A stretch of 64,000 bases of DNA from Hordeum vulgare subsp. vulgare. Lineage: Eukaryota; Streptophyta; Magnoliopsida; Poales; Poaceae. Shown piece after piece: positions 11,469 to 23,530 of the stretch. The notes beneath the pieces were generated by a model. That model was given only the letters and a program-made list of their open reading frames with translations. It searched no databases and was not told where the DNA came from. The stretch is taken from contig NC_058521.1 in the NCBI RefSeq assembly GCF_904849725.1, forward strand, positions 431,910,676 through 431,974,675, in the 5' to 3' direction. The stretch's first letter is position 1; every line of letters starts with the position of its first letter. Made by a program: the position numbers and the translations under genes.

Positions 11469-13040
11469 TGATGACCCACAAGTATAGGGGATCGCAACAG
11501 TTTTTGAGGGTAGAGTATTCAACCCAAATTTATTCATTCGACTCAAGGGGAAGCGAAAGAATATTCTCAAGTATTAGCAGCTGAGTTGTCAATTCAACCA
11601 AACCTGAAAGATTAGTATCTGCAAGCAAAGTATCAGTAGCAAAGTGGTACGATAGCAACGGTGCGAGAAAAGGGTCTGTTGACGGCAGACTATCCCTGAC
11701 TTGCTGTATCAATGGCGCCAGAAAAAGGTCTTACGGCAGGTAGCAGCAGAGTAACAAGTAACAACAGTAGCGACAGCAGTAGCAAATAAAAGCAGTAGTG
11801 GCAGTAGTAGCAAGGAACAGCAGTAGTGACAACAGTAGCGAGGAATAGCACTAGTGATAGCAGTAGCAAGTAACAGCAGTAGCGGCAAAGTAACGTAGCA
11901 AGGACCAGTAGTAAAAGACTCGTAGGCATTGGATCGGTGGTGGATGATTATGCCGGATGTGATTCATCATGTAACAGCTATAACACAGAGAGATAAGTAA
12001 CTAGCTCCCGTTCGTCAATCTAATGTAGGCATGTATTCCATATGTAGTCATACGTGCTTAGGGAAAGAACTTGCATGACATATATTGTCCATCCCTCCCG
12101 TGGCAGCGGGGTCCTACTGGAAACTACGGGATATTAAGGTTCTCCTTTTAATAAAGAACCGGACCAACGCATTAACACGTGGTGAATACATGAACTCCTC
12201 ATACTATGGTCATCTCCGGGAGTGGTTCCGGCTGTTGTCACTCTGGGGTTGCCGGGTCATAACACATAGTACGTGACTACAACTTGCAAGATAGGATCTA
12301 AAACACACACATATTGGCGACAATATAATAGGTTCAGATCTGAAATCATGGCACTCGGGCCCTAGTGACAAGCATTAAGCATGGCAAAGTAGTAGCAACA
12401 TCAATCTCAGAACATAGTGGATACTAGGGATCAATGCCCATCAAAACTAACTCGATTACATGATAGATCTCATCCAACTCATCACCGTCCAGCAAGCCTA
12501 CGATGAGATTATTCATGAACGGTGAAGAGCATCATGGAATTGCCGATGGAGGAAGGTTGTTGATGACGGTGGCGACGATTTCCCCCCTCCGGAGCCCAGA
12601 ACGGACTCCATATTTGCCCTCTAGATGAAGAACAGGAGGTGGCGGCGCCTCCGTATCATAAAACGCGATGAATCCTTATCTCTGATTTTTTTTCTGGGCG
12701 AAACGGAATATATAGAGCTGAGATTGGAGGCGGTGGAGCCTCGTGGGCCCCACAAGCCCTCACGGCGCGACCAGGGGGGTGGCCGCGCCCCCTGGGCTTG
12801 TGGCCCACTGGCTCACCACCTCCGGTGGATCCTTGCGCATATATTTTTCATTAATTCCCGAAAAATTCTCCGTAAATTTTAAGGTCATTCCGAGAACTTT
12901 TATTTCTGCACAAAAACAACACCATGGCAATTCTGCTGAAAACAGCGTTAGTTTGGGTTAGTTCCATTCAAATCATGCAAGTTAGAGTCCAAAACAACGG
13001 CAAAAGTGTTCGGAAAAGTAGATACGACGGAGACGTATCA
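11469..13040 (-). repeat. S1 3' LTR (1572 bp)
   Basis: The minus strand starts TGATACGTCTCCGTC at 13040 and ends TGTGGGTCATCA at 11469. It matches 19609-21190 and the solo LTR 57633-59192. Confidence 0.95.
11745..11905. repeat. Minisatellite inside the Sabrina-like LTR
   Basis: Imperfect tandem repetition of ACAGCAGTAGT/CGAC-like units about 12-28 bp long. The other S1 LTR has the same tract at about 19885-20045 with a different number and order of units. Confidence 0.75.
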
Positions 13041-13054
13041 ACTCCCCCAAGCTT
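13041..13054 (-). other. S1 polypurine tract
   Basis: The minus strand reads AAGCTTGGGGGAGT directly before the 3' LTR. D has AAGTTTGGGGGTGT at the same place. Confidence 0.9.
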
Positions 13055-14993
13055 AAAGCCTTGCTTGTCCTCAAGCAATTCAGTTGACAAACTGAAAGAG
13101 ACAAAAGAAAAACTTTGACGAACTCTGTTTGATCTTGTTGTTGCAACTATGTCTAACTCACAACCAGAATTTCAGCAAGATCACAAGCTAAGCACATAAG
13201 CAAATGACATCTAGGTATCACGGTAAACTCATATCAATGCCATAATCAACTAGCGAGCAAATAATAATAAGCCTCAAATGTCAACACTTCAATCAAAACT
13301 ACATGAAGCAGTACGAACAGATGGTATCTCGCTAGCTCTTTCTGAGACCGCAAAACATAAATGCAGAGCACCTTGAAAGACCAAGGGCTGTCTAAACATT
13401 GTAACTCATGGCAAAGAAGATCCAGTCACAGTCATGCTCAACACAGTTAAAAGCAAAGCATAAAAATGACAGAGGTGCTCTCTAATTGGTGCTTTTATAA
13501 GAGGAAGATGACTCGACAGGAACATAAATAGACAGTCCCTTCGCAGAGGGAAGCATTGATTTGCAGAGGTGCCAGAGCTCAAGCTTTGAAAACAGAGATA
13601 ATAATTTTGGGTGGCATGCTCTCATTGTCAACACAATGACTAAGAGTTCTCAACATCTTCCACACTTCACATGCTATAGGCGGTTCCCAAACAGAAAAGT
13701 AAAGTTTTGACTCCCCCACCACCAATCAATCACACTCCATGGCTAGCCGAATCCTCGGGTACCGTCCATACCAACATCAATCCTGGAGGAGTTTTGTTTG
13801 CAATTATCTTTTCGATTTGCGTATGGAACTGGGAATTCCAATTACCGGCCCCTTTCTCGTGAATGATAGTGAATAAACACATATCGAGGATAACACGCCT
13901 AGCACGGAAGATACTGATAGCCCCTTGTCACCACATGAGCGGTTCGGGCATGCAACACAGATTATTTCTTGAAGATTTAGAGAGTGGCACATGCAAATTT
14001 ACTTGGAACGGCAGGTAGATACCGCACATAGGTAGGTATGGTGGACTCATATGGAACAACTTTGGGTTTATGGAGGTGGATGCACAAGCAGTATTCCCGC
14101 TTAGTACAAGTGAAGGCTAGCAAAAGACTGGGAAGCGACTAACTAGAGAGCGACAACAGTCATCAAAATGCAATGAGATTAACTAACATTGAGTGCAAGC
14201 ATGAGTAGGACATAAATCACCATGAACATGAATATCATAGAGTCTATATTGATTTTGTTTCAACTACATGCGTGAACATGCGCCAAGTCAAGCCACTTGA
14301 ATCATTCAAAGGAGGATACCATCGTATCATACTACAACACAGTCATCTCAACATTCATGTGGGCATCCAAGACAAACCATTATAAGCTCCTAGCTAAGTA
14401 AGCATGGCATAAGCAACTATGATCTCTAAGTTGTCATTGCAAACATGTTTCTCTCACAACAAAACTGAATCAGGCATGATGAGCTAGTCATATTTACAAA
14501 AACAAAATAGATTGAGTTCATACCAGCTTTTCCAGGCTCAGTCACTTCATCATATATCGTCATTATTGCCTTTCATTTGCACGATCGAACGATGTGAACA
14601 ATAATAAGCGTGCTTGTGCATTGGACTAAGATGGAATCTACAGGAAAACACAAAGGAGAAGACAAAGTAATATGTCTCTTTAATAGATAAACAGATATGC
14701 ATGCGAGAGCCACTAAACATTGTAACCATAATCTTCTACCTTGACCCAAAGAAAAAGAAAACTATTTACACGGGAAAGCTCCTAACAAGCAAAAGAAGAA
14801 CAAGAAAATCTTTTTGTTTTTTTTCAAACTAGACAGACACACGAAAAGAAAACAAAAAAAAAGAAAATAAACTAGCACGGATGATACAGTGGCAAAGTGT
14901 GAACACCGGCTAACAAAGTGAAAGCATAAGCAAGAATGTAAAGACGGTGAGAACACGTACTCCCCCAAGCTTCGGCTTTTGGCCTAAGTTGGT
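13055..14993 (-). other. S1 long 3' untranslated region
   Basis: About 1.9 kb without coding sequence between ORF2 and the PPT. It aligns in many blocks with 55477-56648 of E and, more weakly, 61300-63370 of D. A second PPT-like purine run (AAGCTTGGGGGAG, minus strand) lies at about 14960-14972, just after the ORF2 stop. Confidence 0.8.
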
Positions 14994-16016
14994 CTACTCC
15001 CAAGGATGGTTTTGGCGAAACCCAAAATCATAATGGGGGTTATACGGGAGCGGTGCAGCCACTGCCTGAATAGCCGCCTCACGGAGACGATCAGCCTTTG
15101 TCTCCCTCTCATACTCCTCTACCTCTCCTCTGGTTATGTAATATCTCCGTTTTACCTGAAAGTCAAAGAAGGCAGGAGCAGGAAGGGTAATATGGAAAAC
15201 ACGCTGCCGGTTAAATGTCAAACGGTATAGGAGGGATTTGTCATCCCTCTCAAGGAACTGGTAGCGTATCAAAGCGACGCGGTCAAGGAAAGTTGTATGG
15301 ATCGGGGGATCTCCTTCGCGGATGGGTACTCCAAGAAAATTTTCTATGCGAGTGGCATAGATCCCACCAAAGAAATCCCCTTCATTAGCATTCTTATTCA
15401 GCCTCCTTTCTATAATAGCTCCCATGTTGAAACTTTTATCACCCGTGACTGCGCTCTTAAGGATACTAAGGTCGGGTGCGCAGAGGTGACAATGCTCAAT
15501 CTTGCCATTAATGCATCCAGCTATGAAGAGGGCAAAATAATGCAAGGCAGGAAAATGAATGGTCCCTATGGTAGCTTGTGTAATATCTCTAGTTTCTCCA
15601 ATAGTTATACCAGAGAAAAAGTCTCTAACCGAAGATTTAGGAGGATCATTGAGACTACCCCAAATAGGTATCTTGCAAATTCTATTGAAATCCTCTAAAT
15701 CCATGGTATACAATTTGTCATAGAGATCAAACAGTACCGATGTGTCAAGGCCAACTCAAAATTTGAATCTACGAACAAAAGAGCCAGTGAGAGCAACATA
15801 CTGTTCACATTTATCGGATATGAATTCTTCGATTCTGACATTGCGAACAAGTGCATCAAACTCATCTTTGAAGACTGCCTCAATCATAAATTCATCTGAA
15901 GTCCATTCACATGGTTGTACCTACGCGTCCCTTGGTTGGTAAGGATCGGGGTCCCGAATCGCAAGACGGGGGCCTCTCTTGCTTGAGGAACCACCATGAC
16001 AGTTTCTCCTGAACAT
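14994..16016 (-). pseudogene. S1 ORF2, broken copy of the 340-residue protein intact in E
   Basis: Start ATG at 16014-16016 (MFRR...) and stop at 14994 give exactly the 341-codon length of the intact E copy. Two in-frame stops interrupt it: TAG at 15921-15923 (codon 32, His in E) and TGA at 15756-15758 (codon 87, Ser in E). From 15713 on the frame is open for 239 codons and includes the conserved PIWGSLNDPPKSS, HYFALFI and DFFGGIYATRIENFLG segments. Function is unknown (see the E copy at 54454-55476). Stops at two independent places in an element with otherwise recognisable structure suggest decay after insertion. Confidence 0.88.
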
Positions 16017-16240
16017 CTCCCTTTTCTAAAAATTTCAGTTACCCAAAGGAAAAGTGAACAAGGCTCAACTAAACTCGTAGCAACTACTCCAACAAGTGCC
16101 TAGAGGCCATAATACGCATCAAAACTACTTGGGACCAGCTAAAATCAGCATGCAAAGCTCAAGAACATGGTCACCAAGGCAGCAAAAATACGCGATGTAC
16201 AAGGTACTAGAGCAAAAACTAATTGGACCAATGGAGGAGT

Positions 16241-16577
16241 CACTTACCAAGGAGCAATTTCCCCAAAACAGTTCGGAGAATGGTGATTTGAGCAAAGAGA
16301 TCGAAAATCCCAGCAAGAGGAGCAAGAACACGGGTTTGAGCTGCGAAACAATTTTTTCTCGAGGTAGGAGAACCAGACGAGAGCAAGAATGAGTGGAGGG
16401 GGTGTCTGTGGGACCCACAAGCCTGGGTGGCGCGGCCAGGGGGGTGCCCGCGCCCCAAGGGCTTGTGTCCCACTGGTGCAGCCCCCAGACAAGCTCTTCG
16501 TCCCAGTATTTTTCAAAAATTCCAGAAAAAATCATACTAGATTTTCAGGATGTTCGGAGAACTTTTATTTTCGGGGT
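16241..16577 (-). promoter_or_regulatory. S1 internal U3-like block with splice-donor-like site upstream of ORF2
   Basis: Read on the minus strand, 16577 to about 16390 aligns with the LTR U3 segment: AAAATAAAAGTTCTC-like start, GAAAAT...ATTTTT, then a GC-rich GGGCCACAAG / GGCTTGTGGG stretch. GTAAGTG follows at 16241-16247, 231 bp before the ORF2 ATG. E and D have the same arrangement. A promoter and leader role is inferred. Confidence 0.6.
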
Positions 16578-16797
16578 ACTTTTCTACCGGACGCTAAAAC
16601 AGAAAACAGGGAAAACTAAACTAAACCTATCATTTTTCTTCTAAGCAATGGAAGGTGAAAGCTTGGAACAGAGGTTCGTGACTCCTCGATCCATCCATCT
16701 CATGGTCATCGAAAGAAATCCGTCAGTGAGGTGATCAAGTCTCTTTGACAAACTTTTTTGAATCAAAAAAAGAAAACGGAGAATTCTGGAATAGTCA
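16578..16797 (-). other. S1 spacer after protease
   Basis: Short non-coding stretch. It aligns with 53674-53898 of E. Confidence 0.6.
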
Positions 16798-19529
16798 TTA
16801 GGTCACCTCAATGGGGATATGTATCTCCCCAACAAGCAAATCATACTTCATCTTGACATGAGGTATAGGGCATTCAAAGCTCCCAATAAGAATCGATGAA
16901 GTTTTTTCGATAGCATTGATGCAATGTACTCGATATTGTTTCTTCGGAAAGTGCACTGTATGCTCATTACTATTGACATGGAAAGTGACATTGCCTTTGT
17001 TGCAATCTATAACAGCCCCTGCGGTGTTTAAAAAGGGTCTTCCGAGGATGACCGCCATGGCATCGTCCTGAGGAATATCCAAGATAACAAAGTCTGTTAA
17101 GATAGTGACATTGGCAACCACAACACGCACATCCTCGCAAATGCCAATAGGGAAAGCAGTTGATTTGTCGGCCATTTGCAGAGAGATTTCAGTGGGTGTC
17201 AACTTATCTAGTTCAAGTCTATGATAAAGAGAAAGAGGCATAACACTAACACCGGCTCCAAGGTCGCATAAAGCAGTTCTAACATAGTTACCTTTAATGG
17301 AGCAAGGTATAGTGGGCACTCCGGGATCACCTAGTTTCTTAGGAGTTCCACCCTTGAAGGTATAATTAGAAAGCATGGTGGAAATCTCAACCTCAGGTAT
17401 CCTCCTCTTAATAGTCACAATATCCTTCATGTACTTAGCATACGGAGACATTTTGAGCATATCTGTCAAACGCATTTGCAGAAAGACAGGTCTGATCATT
17501 TCAACGAACCGCTCAAAATTCTCATCATCCTTTTTCTTGGATGGTTTGGGAGGAAAGGGCATGGGTTTCTGAACCCATGGTTCCCTTTCTTTACCATGCT
17601 TCCTAGCAGTGAAGTCATTCTTATCGTATCTCTTATTCTTAGGCTGTGGGTTATCAAGATCAACAGGTTCTATCTCCACATCCTTATCATTGCTAGGTTG
17701 AGCATCTCCATGAACATCACTATTGATATTATCATTAGGCTCATGTTCATCACCAGATTGTGTTTTAGCATCAGAGATAGAGGCATCGTTTGGACTCTCA
17801 GGTGTAGCAGCAACAGGGTTGCTAGCGTGCAAGTTCCTATCATCTTTCTTGTTCTTTCTAGGATGACTAGGTGCATCAGTGCTAACTCCTTGAGAATCTT
17901 ATTCAATTCTCTTCGGATGACCCTCAGGATACAAAGGTTCCTGGGTCATTCTACCGCCTCTAGTAACGACTCTGACAGAATTGTCATTCAACTCATTGAG
18001 CAAGTCATTCTGAGCCTTAAGTACTTGTTCTACTTGAGTAGTAACCATAGAGGCATGTTTACTCAGAAGCTTAAGATCATTGACATTTCTGTCCACACAA
18101 GCACTTAAATGACTAAGCATACGAGCATTCTGTTCCAATTGTCTACTAACATAATCATTGAAACTTTGTTGTTTGACAACAAAGTTATCAAATTCATCCA
18201 GGCATAAGCTAGCAGGTTTATCAAAAGGAATATCACTCTCATCAAACCTACGCACAGAATTTACTTCTACTACCTGTATCGGGTTATCAAGACCATGGAT
18301 CTCTTCGATAGGTGGTAGATTTTTGACATCTTCAGATTTAATGCCTTTCTCTCGCATAGATTTCTTGGCTTCTTTCATATCTTCAGGACTGAGGAATAGA
18401 ATACCTCTTTTCTTCGAAGTTGGCTTAGGAGGTGGTTCCGGAATAGTCCAAGCATTCTCATTGCACAAGATGTTATTCAGTAGAATCTCTGCTTGTTCTA
18501 CAGTTTGTTCCCTAAAAACACAGCCAACACAACTATCTAGGTGGTCTTTGGAAGCATCGGTAAGTCCACTATAGAAGATATCAAGTATTTCATTCTTCTG
18601 AAGAGGGTGATCATGCAAAGCATTCAGTAGCTGGATGAGCCTCCCCCGAGCTTGTGGGAGACTCTCTTCCTCAGCTTGAGCAAAGTTGTATATTTCCTGC
18701 AAGGCAGCTTGCTTCTTATGGGCAGGGAAATATTTTTCAGAGAAGTAGTAGACCATATCCTCGGGGCTATGCACACAACCAGGAGAAAGAGAAGTGAACC
18801 AAGTCTTAGCATCATCCTTTAGCGAGAAAGGATACAGCTTGAGGATAGTAGTGACACATTTTTTTCCTCACTAGTGAATAGGGTGGCTATATCGTGTAGT
18901 TTGGTAAGATGGGCTACAACCGTTTCAGACTCATAACCATGAAAAGGATCAGATTTGACCAGAGTGATTAACTCAGGGTCGACAGAGAATTCATAATCCT
19001 TATCGATCACAAAGATAGGCGAAGTAGCAAACTTCGAGTCGTATTTCATCCTAGCATTCAGAGATTTTTCTTTCCACTTGAGCAGTAGTTTCTCAACATC
19101 ATAGCTATCCTTAAACACAAGAAAGTCCTCAGCTATCTCTCCCTCCATAACGTAGCACTCAGGCATACAAGGCAATTCAGGCATAGTAGCAGGCTCTACT
19201 TCAATATTATCAGCAGTTTCAGAAGTATCATCACATCTAGCAGCAACTCTAGCAATTTGTGCATCAAGGAATGCACCTAGTGGCAAAGCAGTATCAAGCA
19301 TGGAATCATCAGGCAAAGCAGTATCAAGCATAGCATCATCATAAGGATCATGGGCAGCAGAAGTAGCATCATCAAGCACAGGCGACATATCAAGATTTCT
19401 AGCAGGAGGTGATGTCGCAAACTTACTCAAAACAGAAGGTGAATCAAGTGCACAGCTAGATGGCAGTTCCTTACCTGTCCTCGTAGTTGAGGGCAAGATT
19501 TCAGTTCTTGGATCTTTCGGATTCCTCAT
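16798..19529 (-). pseudogene. S1 gag-protease polyprotein (frameshift and one stop)
   Basis: Gag forms the particle shell and protease cleaves it. Start ATG at 19527-19529 (MRNPKDPRTE), 51 bp inside the PBS. Residues 1-225 include an Asp-rich repeat (DDAMLDTALP) and SVDPELITLV. A frameshift near 18820-18870 separates this from the central gag (18774-17899: SPEDMVYYFSEKYFPAHKK, SFNDYVSRQLEQNARMLS, coiled region), which ends in a TAA at 17899-17901. The same frame continues into protease (17832-16798) with active site LCDLGAGVSVMPLS and the flap/fold segment AVILGRPFLNTAGAVID. No CCHC zinc knuckle is visible. The polyprotein ends at IHIPIEVT and nothing like reverse transcriptase follows. Confidence 0.9.
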
Positions 19530-19579
19530 AGTGACTAGTAGACGTCAATCCCAAGTGACTTAGAGAATATAGTTGTGCT

Positions 19580-19597
19580 TCCCCGGCAACGGCGCCA
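19580..19597 (-). other. S1 primer-binding site (tRNA-Asp)
   Basis: The minus strand reads TGGCGCCGTTGCCGGGGA, complementary to the 3' end of plant tRNA-Asp including CCA. It lies 11 bp inside the LTR, a spacing also seen in E and F. Confidence 0.9.
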
Positions 19598-19608
19598 GAA
19601 AAGTGTCT

Positions 19609-21190
19609 TGATGACCCACAAGTATAGTGGATCGCAACAGTTTTCGAGGGTAGAGTATTCAACCCAAATTTATTGATTCGACTCAAGGGGAAGCGAAAGA
19701 ATATTCTCAAGTATTAGCAGCTGAGTTGTAAATTCAATCACACCTAAAAGATTAGTATCTGCAAGCAAAGTATCAGTAGCAAAGTGGTATGATAGCAACG
19801 GTGCCAGAAAAGCGTCTATTGACGGCAGACTATCCCTGACTTGTTGTATCAATGGCGCTAGAAAAAGGTCTTACAACAGGTAGCAGCAGAGTAACAAGTA
19901 ACAGCAGTAGCGACAGCAGTAGCAAGTAACAGCAGTAGTGACATCAGTAGCAAGGAACAGCAGTAGTGACAGCAGTAGCGAGGAACAGCAGTAGTGACAG
20001 CAGTAGCGAGGAACAGTAGTAGTGACAGCAGTAGTGGCAAAGTAATGTAGCAAGGACCAGTAGTAAAAGACTCGTAGGCATTGGATCGGTGATGGATGAT
20101 TATGCCGGATGTGATTCATCATGTAACAGCTATAACACGGAGAGATAAGTAACTAGCTCCCGTTCGTCAATCTAATGTGGCATGTATTCCATATGTAGTC
20201 ATACGTGCTTAGGGAAAAGAACTTGCATGACATCTATTGTCCATCCCTCCCGTGGCAGCGGGGTCCTAATGGAAACTACAGGATATTAAGGTTCTCCTTT
20301 TAATAAAGAACAGGACCAACGCATTAACACGTGGTGAATACATGAACTCCTCATACTATGGTCATCTCCGGGAGTGGTTTCGGCTATTGTCACTCCAGGG
20401 TTGCCCGGTCATAACACATAGTAGGTGACTACAACTTGTAAGATAGGATCTAAAACACACATATATGGGCGACAACATAATAGGTTCAGATTTGAAATCA
20501 TGGCACTCGGTCCCTAGTGACAAGCATTAAGCATGGCAAAGTGGTAGCAACATCAATCTTAGAACATAGTGGATACTAGGGATCAATCCCCGTCAAAACT
20601 AACTCGATTACATGATAGATCTCATCCAACTCATCACCGTCCAGCAAGCCTACGATGAGATTACTCACGAACGGTGAAGAGCATCATGGAATTGGCGATG
20701 GAGGAAGGTTGATGATGACGATGGCGACGATTTCCCCTCTCCGGAGCCCAGAACGGACTCCAGATCTGCCCTCCAGATGAAGAACAGGAGGTGGCGGCGC
20801 CTCCGTATCATAAAACGCGATGAATCCTTCTCTCTGATTTTTTTCCGGGCGAAACGGAATACGTAGAGCTGAGTTTGGAGGCGGTGTTGCCTCGTGGGCC
20901 CCACAAGCCCTCACGGCGCGACCAGGGGGGTGGTCGCGCCCCCTGGGCTTGTGGCCCACTGGCTCACCCCTACGGTGGATCTTTGCGCAGGTATTTTTCA
21001 TTAATTCCAGAAATATTCTCCGTAAATTTTCAGGTCATTCCGAGAACTTTTATTTGTGCACAAAAACAACACCATGGTAATTCTGCTGAAAACAGCGTTA
21101 TTCCGGGTTAGTTCCATTCAAATCATGCAAGTTAGAGTCCAAAACAAGGGCAAAAGAGTTCGGAAAAGTAGATACGACGGAGATGTATCA
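19609..21190 (-). repeat. S1 5' LTR (1582 bp)
   Basis: The minus strand runs TGATACATCTCCGTC (21190) to TGTGGGTCATCA (19609). A GTGAGTAAT splice-donor-like site (minus strand) is at about 20660-20668; the 3' LTR copy has a changed version (GTTCATGAATAAT). Confidence 0.95.
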
Positions 21191-21195
21191 GGGTA
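21191..21195. repeat. Target-site duplication of S1, right copy
   Basis: GGGTA follows the LTR end and equals 11464-11468. Confidence 0.95.
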
Positions 21196-22314
21196 CCATA
21201 AGCCAAAGTTTGGGCTATGAGCCAAATATCGAAAGATCCGTTTGACTGCTGCATAGTGGCTTTCCTTCGGTGCGGATTGAAACCGTGCACAGATTCCCAC
21301 ACTTAGCATGATATCGGGTCTAGATGCACAAAGGTAAAGCAAGGATCCAATCATGAGAGATATACCTTTTGATCCACGGCTTTACCATTGGATCACTGTC
21401 GAGCTTGCACTTGGTTGGCATGGGAATTTGACTGGCTTGACGTCCTCGAGCTCGAACCTCTTGAGCATGTCTTGAGTGTACTTGGCTTGTTTGATGAAGG
21501 TTCCTTCTCTTCCTTGTTTGATTTCAAACGCGAGAAAGAACTTCAACTCTCCCATCATCGACATCTCAAACTTCTCAATCATTAGTGCAACAAACTCTTC
21601 ATTGAAAGATTTTTTAGGAGAACCAAAAATAATATCATCAACATATAGTTCGCATATGAACAAATCCCCTTTGACCTTCTTAGTAAAAAGAGTGGGGTCA
21701 ATTTTCCCAATCTCAAACCAATGATCTTGCAACAACTCAATAAGGTACTCATACCACGCACGTGGGGCTTGTTTAAGACCGTAGAGTGCCTTCCTGAGTT
21801 TGTATACATGAGTGGAGAACTTGGGATCCTCGAATCCCGGGTGTTGTTTAACATATACCAACTCATTTAAAGGACCATTAAGAAAACAAGTCTACAAATC
21901 CTTTTTTTGCAATTTAAATCCATGATGAGAAGCAAAAGCAAGTAACATGCGAATAGATTCAAGACGAGAGACAGGAGCAAAGGTTTCACCGTAGTCGATA
22001 CCCTCGACTTGGGAGTAGCCTTGCGCCACCAGTCTTGCCTTGTTTCGAATGACAACACCATTTGCATCTTGCTTGTTCTTGAAGATCCATTTGGTTCCAA
22101 TGACATTATGTTCCTCTGTTGGCCTTGGCACTAATTCCCAAACTTGATTGCGCTCGAAGTTGTTAAGTTCATCAGGCATAGCTTCAAGCCAATCCTCATC
22201 ATCAAGCGCATCATCTACCTCTTGGGGTTCAACACACAAAACAAACGTGCGATGCATACAAAAGTTTGATAATTGTTGACGAGTGGTTACCCCTCTATTG
22301 AAGCTACCAAGCAC
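21191..22314 (-). pseudogene. Element B reverse transcriptase and start of RNase H (broken)
   Basis: From 22314: EDWLEAMPDEL, TKWIFKNKQD, ARLVAQGYSQVEGIDYGETFAPVSR, the typical Copia RT entry. A stop at 21892 and a short gap are followed by [23 protein letters not shown] and the active site [12 protein letters not shown] (YVDD codons 21634-21645). After another break near 21355-21382 the segment MIGSLLYLCASRPDIMLSV leads to the S1 insertion point, beyond which the domain resumes at 11463. The catalytic motif is intact but the frame is not. Confidence 0.92.
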
Positions 22315-22849
22315 ATTCTTGAAGATATGTTGTCGAACTCGGAGCCTGTTGGCTATCTTGGGAGCACGCGCTTCATGACTTCCCTACTTGATAATTTTGG
22401 GGGTTTTGCTTGAACACTTTGAGCACCGTCTTGAGCTTGCTCACTAGATTTCCCTTGATCTTGTGGTAGCACTTGATCTTGAGATTGCACTAGATCTTGA
22501 GCTGGCTCACAATCTGGAGCATGATCTTGGACATCATTTGGTGTGACACCATCTTCATGAGGTTGACCTTGTCCTTGATCAGGTTCCAGTTTGTCGGGTT
22601 AGGGCCTTCACTTTGTTCTTCGGAAGCATGTGGGTCTAGCGAGGGTGATGGATCCACTTGAGTAGAGAATTGTCCGTCTCCTTCGGCCACAAGGGGTTCC
22701 TCAATGGGGAGTATTTGACCAATCCCCATTCTTCTTATGGCTTGAGGAGGAATTTCATCACCTGCATCACAAAGTCCACTTTGCTCCACTTGGGATCCAT
22801 TATTTTCATCAAACTCCACGTTACATGTCTCCTCAATGAGTCTGGTGGA
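22315..22849 (-). pseudogene. Element B integrase-RT linker (decayed)
   Basis: A Pro/Glu/Ser/Asp-rich open frame (22819-22490) with frequent GP, DP and QD pairs sits where Copia polyproteins carry a variable acidic linker. No catalytic motif is expected. Frameshifts separate it from both neighbours. Confidence 0.65.
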
Positions 22850-23530
22850 CTAGTTGAGAACACGGGAAGCATGAGAGTTTGTAGCATAGCCAACAAATAT
22901 GCCATCTTGAGCTTTATCTTCAAATTTAGACAAACAAACACTTTTCTTGAGTATGAAACACTTACAACCGAACAATCGGAAGTACTTGAGATTGGGCTTG
23001 TTCCCGGTAAGAATATCATACGGAGTCTTGTTCAAGCCATTGCGGAGGCAGAGCCGATTGGATGCATGACATGCAGTGCTAATGGCTTCGGCCCAAAAGT
23101 TGTACGGAGATTTGAATTCCGTCATCATGGTTCTTGCCCCGTCCATCAACGTCCGGTTCTTCCTTTCCGCAACACCGTTCCGTTGGGGGGTATAGGGTGT
23201 TGAATATTGATGCTTGATCCCCTCGTCACTAAGGAACTCATTTAAGGTATAGTTCTTCAACTCAGTGCCGTTTTGACTTCTAATCATCAGAATCTTTGCT
23301 TCATGTTGACGTTAAGCTTCATTAGCAAATTCGATGACAGTTTGTTGAGTCTCACTCTTCCTCTTGAAGAAATATACCCAAGTGTATCTTGAGTAGTCAT
23401 CCACAATCACCAAGCAATACTTTCTTCCTCCAAGACTATCAAAAAACGGAGGGCCAAAGAATCCATGTGAAGAGCTCCAAAGGCCTTTTAGAGTAGATGA
23501 TAGTTGTGGGACCATGAGCTATTTCATGAA
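22850..23530 (-). pseudogene. Element B integrase (broken)
   Basis: Segments in order: LGGRKYCLVIVDDYSRYTWVYF (about 23480-23410), a stop near 23312, then MIRSQNGTELKN, TPYTPQRNGVAERKNRTLMD and a C-terminal FRLFGCKCF. The catalytic Glu (VAERKNR) is present. The second catalytic Asp, normally SDNGTE in this lineage, is replaced by Gln (SQNGTE, about 23270). The region before the first Asp carries a one-base shift (about 23475). This integrase would be inactive. Confidence 0.9.

Larger units (their letters stand above)
11469..21190 (-). mobile_element. Element S1: complete non-autonomous Sabrina-like Gypsy LTR retrotransposon
   Basis: Minus-strand unit with two LTRs (19609-21190 and 11469-13040), a perfect tRNA-Asp PBS, gag-protease, a U3-like internal block, a second ORF and a PPT. 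GGGTA flanks both ends. LTR termini are TGATAC...TCATCA. The LTRs differ by about 5% in the first 400 bp compared by eye. No reverse transcriptase, RNase H or integrase motifs lie between protease (ends 16798) and ORF2 (starts 16016), so the enzymes must come from another element. Confidence 0.93.

Noticed and set aside
11530..12000. Leucine/tyrosine-rich small frames in the Sabrina-like LTR
   Set aside because: They are translations of the ACAGCAGTAG minisatellite and change with repeat number between LTR copies.
19501..19710. Small frame running from the S1 LTR end across the PBS (similar ones at 37208-37415 and 11570)
   Set aside because: It is conserved only because LTR end and PBS are constrained for replication; it overlaps the gag start in another frame and has no independent support.
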